Shown here: positions 1 to 9,958 of the stretch, piece after piece
How positions within the stretch are numbered: position 1 is the first letter of the stretch
Layout of the letters: each line of letters begins with the position of its first letter
From: Oceanobacillus timonensis
GTDB taxonomy: Bacteria > Bacillota > Bacilli > Bacillales > Amphibacillaceae
Length of the DNA: 64,000 nt
Assembly: GCF_900166635.1 (NCBI RefSeq)
Contig: NZ_LT800497.1
Coordinates: forward strand, 1,216,303-1,280,302
Reading direction: 5' to 3'
The notes under the pieces: generated by a model
What the model was told of the DNA's origin: nothing
Database searches by the model: none
What the model saw: the letters and a program-made list of their open reading frames with translations, nothing else
Program-made: the position numbers and the translations under genes

Positions 1-2336
1 ACGATTTACTGACTGAAGCATATGCGGTTGTCCGTGAAGCTTCTAAACGTGTACTCGGAATGCGTCCTTTCCGAACACAATTAATTGGCGCAATCGCGCT
101 GCATAACGGTAATATAGCTGAAATGAAAACAGGGGAAGGAAAAACGTTGGCTTCAACCATGCCAGCGTATCTTAATGCATTGTCCGGAGAGGGCGTGCAT
201 ATTATTACGGTTAATGATTACTTAGCAGATCGTGATGCGAAAGTAAATGGGGAACTATTCGGCTTTTTAGGGTTAACAGTCGGTTTAAATCACAACGGTC
301 TTCCTAAGGAAGAAAAACGTTTAGCATATCAGGCTGACATCACTTACGGAACAAACAATGAATTTGGTTTTGATTATTTAAGAGACAACATGGTGCTGTA
401 TAAAGAGCAGATGGTACAGCGTTCATTGAATTATGGCATCATTGATGAGGTTGACTCGATTTTAATTGATGAGGCTCGTACACCGTTGATTATTTCCGGT
501 TCGGCCAAAAAATCTGCATCGCTTTATCAGCAGGCGGATCGATTTGTACGTACGCTGCAAAAAGAATCAGATTATACTTTTGATGAAAAAACAAAGGCAG
601 TACAATTAACGGAACAAGGAATTGATAAAGCAGAGAAATTCTTTCAAATTGAAAACTTGTTTGATTTATCACATGTTTCCTTAACCCACCACGTTAATCA
701 GGCTTTAAAAGCGCATGTATCGATGCATAGTGACACAGATTATATGGTGGAAGAAGGGGAAGTCATTATCATTGATCAGTTTACCGGACGTAAAATGAAG
801 GGACGCCGGTACAGTGACGGGTTGCATCAGGCGATAGAAGCCAAAGAAGGATTGCAGATTCAAAATGAAAGTATGACACTTGCTTCTATCACCTTCCAGA
901 ACTATTTCCGGATGTATAATAAATTATCTGGAATGACAGGTACAGCCAAAACAGAGGAAGAGGAATTCCGGAGCATTTATAATATGGATGTTATTGCTAT
1001 CCCTACGAATGAACCTATTCAAAGAGATGACAAAGCAGATCAGATTTATAAAACAATGGATGGCAAGTTTAAATCTGTTGTAAGTAATATTAAAGAACGT
1101 CATGAAGCCGGTCAGCCAGTTCTTGTCGGTACTGTAGCTGTAGAAACTTCCGAATTGATTTCACAGATGTTAAAACGGGCAGGCGTTAAACATGAAGTGT
1201 TAAACGCGAAAAACCATTTTCGTGAAGCGGAAATTATTGAGAATGCCGGACAAAGAGGTTCTGTAACGATTGCGACCAACATGGCCGGACGCGGTACTGA
1301 CATTAAGCTGGGTGATGGTGTCAAAGAGCTGGGCGGACTTGCAGTAATTGGTACAGAACGGCATGAATCGCGCCGGATTGACAATCAGCTTCGCGGTCGT
1401 TCCGGACGTCAGGGAGATCCTGGTATTTCCCAATTTTTCTTATCCATGGAAGACGAGCTAATGCGGCGTTTTGGGTCAGATAATTTGAGAACAATGATGG
1501 AAAGACTCGGTATGGATGATACCCAGCCAATTGAAAGTAAAATGGTTTCCCGTGCAGTAGAATCTGCCCAGAAACGTGTTGAAGGCAATAACTACGACGC
1601 TCGTAAAACCATCCTGTCTTATGATGATGTACTTCGTGAGCAGCGTGAAATTATTTACAAACAGCGTTTTGAAGTCATCGATTCGGAAACCAACCTGCGT
1701 GAGATTATTACAAATATGCTTCAATCTACGGTAGAGCGGATTGTTCATACGCATACGCAGGATAATGATGAGGACAAATGGAATCTGGATGCCATTATCG
1801 AATATGTGGAAGGTAATTTATTGGAACAGGGCGATATGCCTAAGGACGAATTGAAGGATAAAGAACCTGCTGAAATAACAGAGATTATCATGGAAAAAGT
1901 GAATCGCCGCTACGATGCTAAAGAGGCAGAACTGACACCGGAGCAATTTGTCGAGTTTGAAAAAGTAATCTTACTCCGTACAGTAGATACTAAGTGGATG
2001 GATCATATTGACCAGATGGATCAATTGCGTCAAGGTATTCATTTACGTGCATATGGACAGAATGATCCATTGCGTGAATACCAGATGGAAGGCTTCAATA
2101 TGTTTGAAGAAATGATTGCAAGCATTGAAGAAGAAGTATCCAGATATGTTATGAAGGCACAAATCCAGGATAACCTGCAACGTCAGGAAGTTGTTAAAAA
2201 TACGCAAGCTGTTTCCGGAGGCGGAGAAAGCAAGAAGAAATCAAGAAAACCGGTTGTGAAAAACAATGAAGTAGGGCGAAATGATCCTTGTCCATGCGGC
2301 AGTGGTAAGAAATATAAAAACTGTCACGGGAAATAA
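1..2336 (+). CDS. secA: SecA preprotein translocase ATPase (5' end outside window)
   Basis: Motor ATPase that drives preproteins through the SecYEG channel. The reading frame is open from base 3, so the true start lies upstream and about 60 residues are missing; 777 residues are visible. Seen: Walker A motif MKTGEGKT, Walker B-like [14 protein letters not shown], the second nucleotide-binding domain with [13 protein letters not shown] and [11 protein letters not shown], and a C-terminal zinc tail with [14 protein letters not shown] that in the family binds SecB or ribosomes. No internal break. prfB follows after a 200-nt gap, as in B. subtilis. Confidence 0.98.
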   Translation, partial: DLLTEAYAVVREASKRVLGMRPFRTQLIGAIALHNGNIAEMKTGEGKTLASTMPAYLNALSGEGVHIITVNDYLADRDAKVNGELFGFLGLTVGLNHNGLPKEEKRLAYQADITYGTNNEFGFDYLRDNMVLYKEQMVQRSLNYGIIDEVDSILIDEARTPLIISGSAKKSASLYQQADRFVRTLQKESDYTFDEKTKAVQLTEQGIDKAEKFFQIENLFDLSHVSLTHHVNQALKAHVSMHSDTDYMVEEGEVIIIDQFTGRKMKGRRYSDGLHQAIEAKEGLQIQNESMTLASITFQNYFRMYNKLSGMTGTAKTEEEEFRSIYNMDVIAIPTNEPIQRDDKADQIYKTMDGKFKSVVSNIKERHEAGQPVLVGTVAVETSELISQMLKRAGVKHEVLNAKNHFREAEIIENAGQRGSVTIATNMAGRGTDIKLGDGVKELGGLAVIGTERHESRRIDNQLRGRSGRQGDPGISQFFLSMEDELMRRFGSDNLRTMMERLGMDDTQPIESKMVSRAVESAQKRVEGNNYDARKTILSYDDVLREQREIIYKQRFEVIDSETNLREIITNMLQSTVERIVHTHTQDNDEDKWNLDAIIEYVEGNLLEQGDMPKDELKDKEPAEITEIIMEKVNRRYDAKEAELTPEQFVEFEKVILLRTVDTKWMDHIDQMDQLRQGIHLRAYGQNDPLREYQMEGFNMFEEMIASIEEEVSRYVMKAQIQDNLQRQEVVKNTQAVSGGGESKKKSRKPVVKNNEVGRNDPCPCGSGKKYKNCHGK

Positions 2337-2372
2337 TAAAGTATAAGTGATAGAAAGCATTATCGCAGTGCA

Positions 2373-2501
2373 ACTGGCTATAAGACTCCCACTTCAATAA
2401 TGGAGAAAAATCGAAAATTGTAAGTGAGAAATAGGGCAGCCAGTAACGGCCCGATTCGTTCAATGAACCTTCAATGGGAGGAGGAAAGAATTTCCCCCAT
2501 T
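2373..2501 (+). other. Possible folded RNA between secA and prfB
   Basis: ACTGGCT (2373-2379) can pair with AGCCAGT (2438-2444), enclosing CCCACTT, which can pair with AAGTGAG. A second hairpin, AATGGG (2473-2478) with CCCATT (2496-2501), lies just before the prfB ribosome binding site. No T-run follows either, so these are not ordinary terminators. They may be mRNA processing or leader structures; this is inference from pairing alone. Confidence 0.25.
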
Positions 2502-2536
2502 AAAGGAAGTTTCACTTTATCAGGAGGAATTAATTT

Positions 2537-3638
2537 ATGGAATTAAGCGACATTAAGCAAGAGCTAGAAAAAATAACTTCACGAGTTGAAGCGTTCAGGG
2601 GGTCTCTTTGACCTCGATCAGAAGAAAGCACGAATTGCTGAATTAGAATCACTCATGGCTAATCCAAGTTTTTGGGATGATCAGAATCAAGCACAATCGG
2701 TCATTCAAGAATCAAATGGTTTAAAAAGCTATGTTGATAAATTTGAGGATATCACAGAGACATTAGATAACCTGGAAGTCTCCTATGAACTTGTTAAAGA
2801 GGAAAATGATCAAGAGTTATTTGATGACTTGCAAACGGAAATAAAAAGTTTTAAAGAACAGGTAGATCAATTTGAATTACAGCTCTTATTAAATGAACCT
2901 TATGATGCAAATAATGCTATATTAGAGTTGCATCCAGGAGCCGGCGGTACAGAATCGCAGGATTGGGCAAGTATGTTATTGCGGATGTATCAACGCTGGG
3001 CAGAGGGCCATTCTTTTTCAGTAGAAACAATTGACTACCTTCCTGGTGATGAAGCCGGTGTGAAAAGTGTTACATTGTTAATCAAAGGGCATAATGTTTA
3101 TGGCTATTTGAAAGCAGAAAAAGGAGTTCACCGTCTGGTCCGAATCTCTCCTTTTGATTCATCCGGAAGACGGCATACATCCTTTGTATCCTGCGATGTG
3201 ACACCGGAAATGAACGACGATGTCGATATTGATATTAAGACGGAAGATTTAAAAATAGATACCTATCGTGCCAGCGGTGCTGGCGGACAGCATGTCAATA
3301 CGACAGACTCTGCAGTGCGGATTACGCATCTTCCAACGCATATCATTGTGACATGTCAAAATGAACGTTCACAGATTAAAAACCGTGAACAGGCGTTAAA
3401 AATGTTAAAATCAAAACTTTACCAGCTGGAAATCGAGAAACAGCAGCAAGAATTGGCTGATATTCGTGGAGAACAAATGGAAATTGGCTGGGGCAGCCAA
3501 ATCCGTTCGTATGTTTTTCATCCGTATTCGATGGTGAAAGATCACAGGACAGATGTGGAAACAGGAAATACCCAGGCTGTGATGGATGGCAAACTAGATA
3601 TGTTTATTAATGCGTATCTTCGTTCACAAATGAATTAA
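2537..3638 (+). CDS. prfB: Peptide chain release factor 2 (programmed +1 frameshift)
   Basis: RF2 recognises UGA and UAA stop codons and triggers peptide release. Translation starts at ATG 2537, nine bases after AGGAGG, runs 24 codons to an in-frame TGA at 2609-2611, shifts +1 and continues to 3638, giving 366 residues, the usual RF2 length. The catalytic GGQ motif is in [17 protein letters not shown]. An annotation beginning at 2586 would wrongly drop the first exon-like segment. It follows secA and precedes cccB, the conserved Bacillus order. Confidence 0.97.
2597..2611 (+). promoter_or_regulatory. prfB autoregulatory frameshift site
   Basis: AGGGGG (2597-2602), then TCT CTT TGA C. This is the classic arrangement: an internal Shine-Dalgarno-like run three bases before the slippery CTT codon, then the UGA read by RF2 itself. 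When RF2 is scarce the ribosome pauses and slips +1, restoring RF2 synthesis. Confidence 0.97.
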
Positions 3639-3732
3639 AAGCAATTGTTCTTTTTTGTTCAAAATCCTCCATGTAGTAAGAATGAAAAAAAGATATACTG
3701 ATAGCAACAGCATGAATCAAGGAGGATAATAC

Positions 3733-4044
3733 GTGAAAAAAGGAATAGCTGCTTTGTTTTTAGGATTACTTTTTGTTCTTGGTGCCTGTGGTAACGCAGG
3801 CGACACCAGTGACACAGAAGAGAATCTGGAAGCCGGTGAAGAAGTATATCGTAATAATTGTGCCAACTGTCACGGCAACGACCTTTCTGGTAATGGCGGT
3901 CCGGAATTGGCTGATATTGGTTCGAAATATTCACCGGAACAAATTGAGGATATTGTTCATGAAGGAATTGGCAGTATGCCTCCACAGACACAAGTAGAAG
4001 GAGAAGACTTGCAAGAATTGTCTTCCTGGTTATCGGAACAATAA
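3733..4044 (+). CDS. cccB: Cytochrome c551, membrane-anchored lipoprotein
   Basis: Small electron carrier on the outer face of the membrane. The start is GTG 3733 behind AAGGAGG. The N-terminus is a lipoprotein signal with lipobox LGAC (Cys19, lipid anchor). CANCHG at residues 43-47 is the covalent haem site with the axial His, and GSMPPQ near residue 82 supplies the likely Met ligand. At 103 residues it fits the Bacillus cytochrome c551 family, and its place after prfB matches B. subtilis cccB. Ends at its own terminator. Confidence 0.93.
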   Translation: MKKGIAALFLGLLFVLGACGNAGDTSDTEENLEAGEEVYRNNCANCHGNDLSGNGGPELADIGSKYSPEQIEDIVHEGIGSMPPQTQVEGEDLQELSSWLSEQ

Positions 4045-4048
4045 TGAC

Positions 4049-4095
4049 AACAGACGTTTGCTTTATTGCAAGCGTCTGTTATCCTCTCTTCTTTC
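4049..4095 (+). terminator. Terminator after cccB
   Basis: AACAGACG (4049-4056) pairs with CGTCTGTT (4073-4080), extended inward by TTGC/GCAA; a pyrimidine-rich tract follows. Confidence 0.8.
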
Positions 4096-4660
4096 TATTA
4101 TTTTACCTCCCAAGATGTATCGGCAACACTTCTTCAAGAAATCATTATCTCCTCTCTTATCGAATATAGAAATATCCCTTTTTCAAGCAATATATTCCAC
4201 TTCATTCTGCTTTTTAAAATACCTATGAAACATCTCAGCAATGTTTTAATAAAATAAAAGCTCTTTTACCCTTTTCATGGAAAAACGAAACATATGAATT
4301 TACGAAAAAAATAAATATGGCAATTTTAAGAAAAACTGTGAAATACCATCATGAAGGGATTGCAGAATGACCTGATTGAATTATTACAAGTTTTGTCGAA
4401 TTGAAATAAAAATGTAATGTGATTTTTTCATCAAAAAATACGCAGAGATGTTATAATTGCTTTTGTTCGTTTCAATCTATTTAAATGATGTCGATTCATG
4501 CAGAAATATAGAGCTTATATAATAAATAAAAATGATTAATATACTAGTTAAAATGATAATAAATAGAGATGACGAAATATGTATTTTTTAGAATATATAT
4601 AACATATCGTAGAGACGCTTCGTCATAAATGGAAATAATATAGTAATAGGTGGTCATGAA
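4096..4660 (+). other. AT-rich intergenic region before ftsE
   Basis: 565 bases with no convincing gene; a 63-codon open frame at 4066-4257 overlaps the terminator and has no ribosome binding site. A possible promoter has TATAAT at 4452-4457 with a poor -35. More AT-rich sequence follows up to the ftsE ribosome binding site (AGGTGG). Confidence 0.5.
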
Positions 4661-5347
4661 ATGATAACGATGGAGAATGTATCCAAAACGTATAGTAATG
4701 GAGTAACAGCCCTGAACGATATTAATATACATATCGACCGCGGCGAATTTGTTTATCTTGTCGGGCCGAGTGGAGCCGGTAAATCATCATTTATCCGTTT
4801 GATTTACCGCGAAGCAAAGCCGACAAAAGGGAAAATAATCATTAATGGTCGGGATTTAAGTCAAATAAAAGAAAGACATATTCCGTACTTGCGACGTGAT
4901 ATAGGCGTTGTCTTTCAGGATTTTAAACTTCTGCAAAAACTGACAATCTATGAAAATGTAGCGTTTGCTTTAGAGGTAATTGAAACATCGCCAAAAAGTA
5001 TCAAACATAGAGTGGCAGAAGTCCTGCAGCTTGTAGGGTTGGAAGACAAAGCGAAAATGATCCCAAGTGAATTATCAGGGGGAGAGCAACAGCGTGTGGC
5101 AATTGCGCGGGCTATTGTAAATAACCCGAAGGTAGTCATAGCGGACGAGCCGACAGGAAACCTGGATCCGGATACTTCTTGGGGAATTATGCAGGTTTTA
5201 GATGATATTAATTCAAAAGGTACAACTGTCATCATGGCAACTCACAGTAAACATATTGTTAATACAATTAAACGCCGTGTCATTGCAATAGAAGATGGAA
5301 ATGTTGTACGAGATCAACAGCGGGGTGACTACGGCTATGAAGTATAG
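4661..5347 (+). CDS. ftsE: Cell division ATP-binding protein FtsE
   Basis: ATPase subunit of the FtsEX complex, an ABC-type machine that transmits force through FtsX to cell-wall hydrolases instead of moving a solute. The 228 residues hold Walker A GPSGAGKSS, Q-loop VVFQDFKLL, signature LSGGEQQR, Walker B VVIADEPTG and switch His in MATHSKH. The ATG at 4661 follows AGGTGG. The gene overlaps ftsX by 11 bases, so the two are translationally coupled. Confidence 0.97.
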   Translation: MITMENVSKTYSNGVTALNDINIHIDRGEFVYLVGPSGAGKSSFIRLIYREAKPTKGKIIINGRDLSQIKERHIPYLRRDIGVVFQDFKLLQKLTIYENVAFALEVIETSPKSIKHRVAEVLQLVGLEDKAKMIPSELSGGEQQRVAIARAIVNNPKVVIADEPTGNLDPDTSWGIMQVLDDINSKGTTVIMATHSKHIVNTIKRRVIAIEDGNVVRDQQRGDYGYEV

Positions 5348-6230
5348 AACATTATTAAGACATTTACGCGAAGGTATAAAAAACATATTCCGGAATGGCT
5401 GGATGACCTTTGCTTCGATTGCAGCAGTAACCACAACCTTAATTCTCGTTGCAGTATTTTTAGCGTTAGTCTTGAACTTGAATCAGATGGCGAAGAATAT
5501 TGAAGAAGATGTGCAAATCAGCACCATGATTGATGTGACTGCTGATGAGGATCAAATTGTCGAACTCGGTGAAGAAATAGAGCAAATAGATGGGGTTGCA
5601 GAAGTCCAGTTTTCTTCTAATGAAAATGAATTAAATAGTTTAATTGACAGTATGGGTGATGAGGGACAAGCATGGGTAATGCTTGAACAGGATAACCCGC
5701 TGAGCCATGTGTATACGGTCGAAGCTGCTGTTCCTGAAGATACTGAAGTGATTGCAAATCAAATTGATGAATTAGATAACGTAGAAAATGTATTATATGG
5801 GCAAGAAGTAGTCGATCAGCTTTTTGAGTTCACTAACTACGCCAGAGCGATAGGGTTAGTGTTAATTGTAGCGCTGGTTTTCACTGCTATATTCTTAATT
5901 TCCAATACAATCAAGATTACAATCATTGCAAGAAGTACAGAAATTGGAATCCAAAAGTTAGTAGGGGCAACAAATTCGTTTATTCGTTGGCCATTCTTTG
6001 TGGAAGGGGCATTATTAGGAATACTCGGTTCCTTGGTTCCAGTAGCTGTTATTGTAGGTGGTTACTACTATGTATACAACTATTTCCCGGCTGCTACGTC
6101 CTTCCAATTTGTAGATCTCCTGCCGTTTAATCCATTTGCTTGGCAATTATCAGGGATGGTCCTTTGTATAGGAGCAATAATCGGTGTTTGGGGAAGCGTG
6201 ATGAGTGTCCGTAAGTTCTTAAAAGTATAA
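5337..6230 (+). CDS. ftsX: Cell division protein FtsX
   Basis: Membrane partner of FtsE. The start is ATG 5337, inside the end of ftsE; a longer frame from 5295 would duplicate ftsE coding sequence and lacks support. The 297 residues contain one N-terminal membrane segment, a large extracellular loop (about residues 45-160) that in the family contacts peptidoglycan hydrolases or their activators, and three C-terminal membrane segments. A terminator follows, then an M23 peptidase gene that is a plausible client. Confidence 0.95.
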   Translation: MKYRTLLRHLREGIKNIFRNGWMTFASIAAVTTTLILVAVFLALVLNLNQMAKNIEEDVQISTMIDVTADEDQIVELGEEIEQIDGVAEVQFSSNENELNSLIDSMGDEGQAWVMLEQDNPLSHVYTVEAAVPEDTEVIANQIDELDNVENVLYGQEVVDQLFEFTNYARAIGLVLIVALVFTAIFLISNTIKITIIARSTEIGIQKLVGATNSFIRWPFFVEGALLGILGSLVPVAVIVGGYYYVYNYFPAATSFQFVDLLPFNPFAWQLSGMVLCIGAIIGVWGSVMSVRKFLKV

Positions 6231-6271
6231 AAGAAAGATAAAGATTAATTCCATAACCGGAATCATTTAAG

Positions 6272-6313
6272 AAAACTCGCATTCATTGCAAGTGCAGTGA
6301 ATACGGGTTTTTC
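6272..6313 (+). terminator. Terminator after ftsX
   Basis: AAAACTCGCATTCA (6272-6285) pairs with TGAATACGGGTTTT (6298-6311) with one mismatch and one G-T pair, ending in a T-run. Confidence 0.75.
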
Positions 6314-6399
6314 TAAAATAGATTCATATACTGAATATGGTAGCAGAGCCATGTTTTAGTGTGTTTGATGCAGAAACAAAATGGAGAGGGGAACAACAT

Positions 6400-8031
6400 A
6401 TGAGAAGCATGAGAGCATTCACAGTATCTAGTTTGATTACTTTGCTCGCAATAACAGCACCAATACATTCTGTTTCGGCAGAGTCTGTAAAAGATGTGGA
6501 AGATGAAATTAATGATTTGGAAAAAGAAAAATCTGATTTAGAATCCAAAAAAGAGAAAGCAAAGAAAAAGCAAGAGAATTCCGAGGAAAAGCTGGAATCA
6601 AACCAAAAAGAACAGGATGACGTAGAAAGCGAAATTTCATCCATCGATGAAGAATTGAGCCAGACACAATCCGATCTCTCGGAAAAAGAAACGGAAATAG
6701 AAGAAACAAATCAGGAAATTGATAGTTTGACAAATGAAATAGAAGAATTATCTGATCGAATAGAAGAATTAGAAGAAGACATTGTTGATTTAGAAGAGCG
6801 GATTGAGGAAAGAGATGAACTCATTAAAGACCGCCTTCGCAGCATTCAGCAAAATGGTGGAGAAATTCAATACTTAGAAGTTATTTTTGGGGCACAAAAT
6901 TTCAGTGAATTTGTTTCCAGAAGTACAGCGGTTAATAAAGTAATGGATTCAGACAGATCTATTTTAGAAGAGCAAGCGAATGATAAAGCGCAACTGGAAG
7001 ATGACCAGGATGAACTGGAAGCGAGCAAAGTAACGGTGGAAGATAATAAAGTTGCTGTAGAAGAAAATAAAGCAGCACTGGAAGATCAACAAGATGAGTT
7101 GCTCGCATTACAAGATCAGCTGGATGATCAAATTTCTGATAAGGAAACTCTATTGGCTGATCTGGAAATTGAATATGATGATATGGAAGAAGAGAAATTA
7201 TCAGCTGAAGAAGAACAAGCGTTAATGGATGCACAAGCAGAAACGAAACAGGTTGCATTGGAATCGGCTGAAAGTAAGAAAGAAGAAATAGAACAGGAAG
7301 AAGCTGAAGAGGCAGCACGCGCAGAGGCTGAAGCGAAAGCAGAGGAAGAGCGGGAAGAAGAAGCAGCCCGTCAGGCAGAACAAGAAGAAGCAGAGCAGCA
7401 AGAATCAGAACAACAAGAACAGGAAAAAGAAGAAACAGAAGAGAGTAACGAGCCGGAAGAGGATACTTCAGAAGAAGACGAATCATCCGAAAGCAATGAC
7501 ACTTCAAAAGATGATTCATCCGAAAACAGTGACTCTTCAAGTGAAGAAAAAAGTGAAGATGTACAAGTAGCAAGCAGTGCATCAGGAGAAGTGAAATCAC
7601 AAAGTGCTGCTCCAAGCAGCAGTTCTGATTTTATTCGTCCGACATCCGGTCCGCAAACATCACCTTTTGATCCAAACCGGGTGCATCCGATTCATGGCGA
7701 TGTCCGACCACATAATGGAATGGATTTTGGACAAACTGGAGAAGGGGATAAAGTGATTCGCTCTGCAGCAGACGGGGTGGTTGCTTTCGCTGGAACAATG
7801 AGTGGTTATGGCAATACCGTCATGGTTACGCATGATATAAATGGAGAAGAATATACAACGTTATACGCACACTTAAGCAGTTTTAAGGTTTCTAACGGGG
7901 AGACGGTAAGCCAAGGTGATCAAATTGCAGTTATGGGGAATACAGGAGGCTCTACGGGGGTCCATCTCCACTTTGAAGTACACCCGGGCGGTTATAAGAA
8001 CCCGGTTAACCCGGCAGGTTACATTAATTAA
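6400..8031 (+). CDS. Secreted coiled-coil M23 peptidoglycan endopeptidase
   Basis: Murein hydrolase of the EnvC/PcsB-like layout. ATG 6400 follows GGAGAGGGGAAC; an upstream in-frame start at 6337 has no ribosome binding site. The 543 residues are: signal peptide (cleavage near VSA-ES, residues 25-29), long coiled coil (about 30-290), a Glu/Ala then Ser/Glu-rich linker (about 300-410), and a C-terminal LytM domain (about 430-540). Both zinc motifs are present, HNGMD and HLHFE, so the enzyme should be active, unlike E. coli EnvC. Being directly after ftsEX suggests it is activated by FtsX; this is inference. Confidence 0.9.
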   Translation: MRSMRAFTVSSLITLLAITAPIHSVSAESVKDVEDEINDLEKEKSDLESKKEKAKKKQENSEEKLESNQKEQDDVESEISSIDEELSQTQSDLSEKETEIEETNQEIDSLTNEIEELSDRIEELEEDIVDLEERIEERDELIKDRLRSIQQNGGEIQYLEVIFGAQNFSEFVSRSTAVNKVMDSDRSILEEQANDKAQLEDDQDELEASKVTVEDNKVAVEENKAALEDQQDELLALQDQLDDQISDKETLLADLEIEYDDMEEEKLSAEEEQALMDAQAETKQVALESAESKKEEIEQEEAEEAARAEAEAKAEEEREEEAARQAEQEEAEQQESEQQEQEKEETEESNEPEEDTSEEDESSESNDTSKDDSSENSDSSSEEKSEDVQVASSASGEVKSQSAAPSSSSDFIRPTSGPQTSPFDPNRVHPIHGDVRPHNGMDFGQTGEGDKVIRSAADGVVAFAGTMSGYGNTVMVTHDINGEEYTTLYAHLSSFKVSNGETVSQGDQIAVMGNTGGSTGVHLHFEVHPGGYKNPVNPAGYIN

Positions 8032-8080
8032 TTTAACCAATATCGAATAGAATAAAGCAGTTGTTTAGCAAAGCAGGAAT

Positions 8081-8136
8081 CCGAACTATTATTCAAATGG
8101 CCATTTATTTGGAATTTGAAATAGTTCGGTTTTCTT
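8081..8136 (+). terminator. Long terminator hairpin after the M23 gene
   Basis: CCGAACTATT (8081-8090) pairs perfectly with AATAGTTCGG (8120-8129); inside it TCAAAT pairs with ATTTGA. A TTTTCTT tract follows. Confidence 0.85.
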
Positions 8137-8394
8137 GTTATCAGGATAAAGTGATAACATAGACAACAGAGCGGACACGATACAGAAGACGGTTTCTTCA
8201 TGATATTGGTTTAAATCATAGTCATTCCCTTCATAACATGATATGCTTTTCTTATTAGAAAAAATGACGTGTTTTCCATTAAGAAAGCAGGTATAATAGA
8301 AGAATAAGAAAGATAAAGTTCCTGTTGTGATTGCATACATGCATTCAACTTCAGAGGTGGATAAAAACTTTTGAAGAAATAAAGAGGTGTAGAA
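8137..8394 (+). promoter_or_regulatory. Upstream region of ctpB with a possible promoter
   Basis: TATAAT at 8292-8297 is a good -10 box about 100 bases before ctpB. GTGTTT (8269-8274) is 17 bases upstream but is a poor -35. No gene is seen in this stretch. Confidence 0.35.
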
Positions 8395-9873
8395 ATGAAG
8401 CTTAATCAAACTAAAATCATACTGATATTAATTGGTGCATTACTTATCGGTGTGTTAGGAGGTTATGGTGGAGTTAAACTAGCCCAGAACCAGGGCGACA
8501 ACTCTGCTTTAGAAATGTCTGATTCAGACAATGGCACATTGAGTAATAGCGGTGATGAATCAGGTGAGGAATTGCCGGCAGATTTGAATAAAATTTCACA
8601 AACCTTTGAATTGATTCAATCGAATTATATAGAAGATGTTGACGATAATGAACTGGTGGAAGGTGCAATTGAAGGCATGCTTTCTACACTGGACGATCCA
8701 CATACTTCTTACTTAGATAGTGAAATGATGCAACAATTTAATGAGCAGATTGAGTCATCTTTTGAAGGCATCGGGGCAGAAGTCAGTGAGGTGGAAGGAT
8801 ATATTACCATTATGTCTCCAATGAAAGAATCCCCGGCTGAAAAAGCAGGACTGCGTCCAAATGACCAAGTGTTAAGTGTGGACGGAGAAAGCCTGGAAGG
8901 GTTAAATGTGAACGAGGCTGTTGCAAAAATACGCGGCGAAAAAGGAACCGATGTTGTTTTAGAAATACAGCGTTCAGGTACTTCTGATCCATTTGAAGTA
9001 ACGATTGAACGCGATACTATTCCGGTTGAAACGGTATATAGTGAAGTGAATTCAGAAGGCGGAAATGACACCGGGGTTATTCAAATCACAAACTTCTCAG
9101 AACATACAGGAGAAGAATTTGAAGAACAGCTGACGGATTTAGAAAATCAAGGTATTGATGGACTGGTTATTGATGTTCGCGGAAATCCTGGTGGGTTGCT
9201 GGATGTTGCTGAAGAAATCCTGCAGCAATTTGTTCCAAGTGATATGCCTTACCTGCAAATAGAGGATGCAGATGGCAATGCAGAAGAGTATGTATCTGAT
9301 TTAGATGAGAAAAAGGATTACCCTATCAGCGTACTGATTGATGAAGGTAGTGCCTCTGCTTCTGAAATTGTCGCTGTGGCTATGCAAGAGCTTGATTATG
9401 ACATTGTCGGCGAAACCAGCTTTGGAAAGGGCACTGTACAACAGGCTGTTCCATTGGGGGATGACAGCTCCATTAAAATGACAACATTTAGATGGTTATC
9501 ACCTAATGGTAACTCGATTGACGGGGAAGGTGTAGAGCCGACCATCGAACAAAAACAGGACGATTACTATTATTCAACTCCTATTCAAGTAACAGATGAC
9601 GAGGCGCTCACTTTTGACCATACCAGCGAGGCAATCGCGAATATGCAAGAGATGTTATCTGGACTGGAATACGATACGGGAAGAACGGACGGTTACTTTA
9701 GTGAAGAAACAGAAAGTGCTGTAGAAGCGTTCCAGGAAGATAATGATCTGGAAGTAACTGGAGAAGTAGATGAAGAAACAGGCGGTTTAATTGAAACACA
9801 AGTAGTTGAAAAAATTCGTGATGGGGAAGACGACAGACAGTTGGAACGTTCTTTAGAGGAACTTTATCAATAA
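8395..9873 (+). CDS. ctpB: Carboxyl-terminal processing protease CtpB
   Basis: Secreted or membrane-bound S41 serine protease; in B. subtilis CtpB cuts SpoIVFA to trigger sigma-K activation during sporulation. The 492 residues have an N-terminal membrane anchor (about 8-28), a PDZ domain (about 115-200), the S41 core with nucleophile in GSASASEIVA and general-base Lys in SFGKGTVQ, and a C-terminal peptidoglycan-binding domain (about 400-470). ATG 8395 follows AGAGGTG. Neighbours ftsEX and minJ match the B. subtilis order. Confidence 0.93.
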   Translation: MKLNQTKIILILIGALLIGVLGGYGGVKLAQNQGDNSALEMSDSDNGTLSNSGDESGEELPADLNKISQTFELIQSNYIEDVDDNELVEGAIEGMLSTLDDPHTSYLDSEMMQQFNEQIESSFEGIGAEVSEVEGYITIMSPMKESPAEKAGLRPNDQVLSVDGESLEGLNVNEAVAKIRGEKGTDVVLEIQRSGTSDPFEVTIERDTIPVETVYSEVNSEGGNDTGVIQITNFSEHTGEEFEEQLTDLENQGIDGLVIDVRGNPGGLLDVAEEILQQFVPSDMPYLQIEDADGNAEEYVSDLDEKKDYPISVLIDEGSASASEIVAVAMQELDYDIVGETSFGKGTVQQAVPLGDDSSIKMTTFRWLSPNGNSIDGEGVEPTIEQKQDDYYYSTPIQVTDDEALTFDHTSEAIANMQEMLSGLEYDTGRTDGYFSEETESAVEAFQEDNDLEVTGEVDEETGGLIETQVVEKIRDGEDDRQLERSLEELYQ

Positions 9874-9881
9874 AACAGGAG

Positions 9882-9923
9882 ATTTGTTCATTCATCATCC
9901 AGTGATGGATGAACAAATTTTCA
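9882..9923 (+). terminator. Terminator after ctpB
   Basis: ATTTGTTCAT (9882-9891) pairs perfectly with ATGAACAAAT (9909-9918); TTTTC follows. Confidence 0.85.
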
Positions 9924-9958
9924 TTAACAAATAGGATTTGCAAAGCAGGTGAAGCGTA

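Noticed and set aside
4066..4257. 63-codon forward frame after cccB
   Set aside because: Starts inside the cccB terminator, has no ribosome site and is AT-rich filler.
6959..7615. 218-codon reverse frame opposite the M23 gene
   Set aside because: A Leu/His/Pro-rich mirror of the Glu/Gln-rich coiled coil and linker codons; no start signal.
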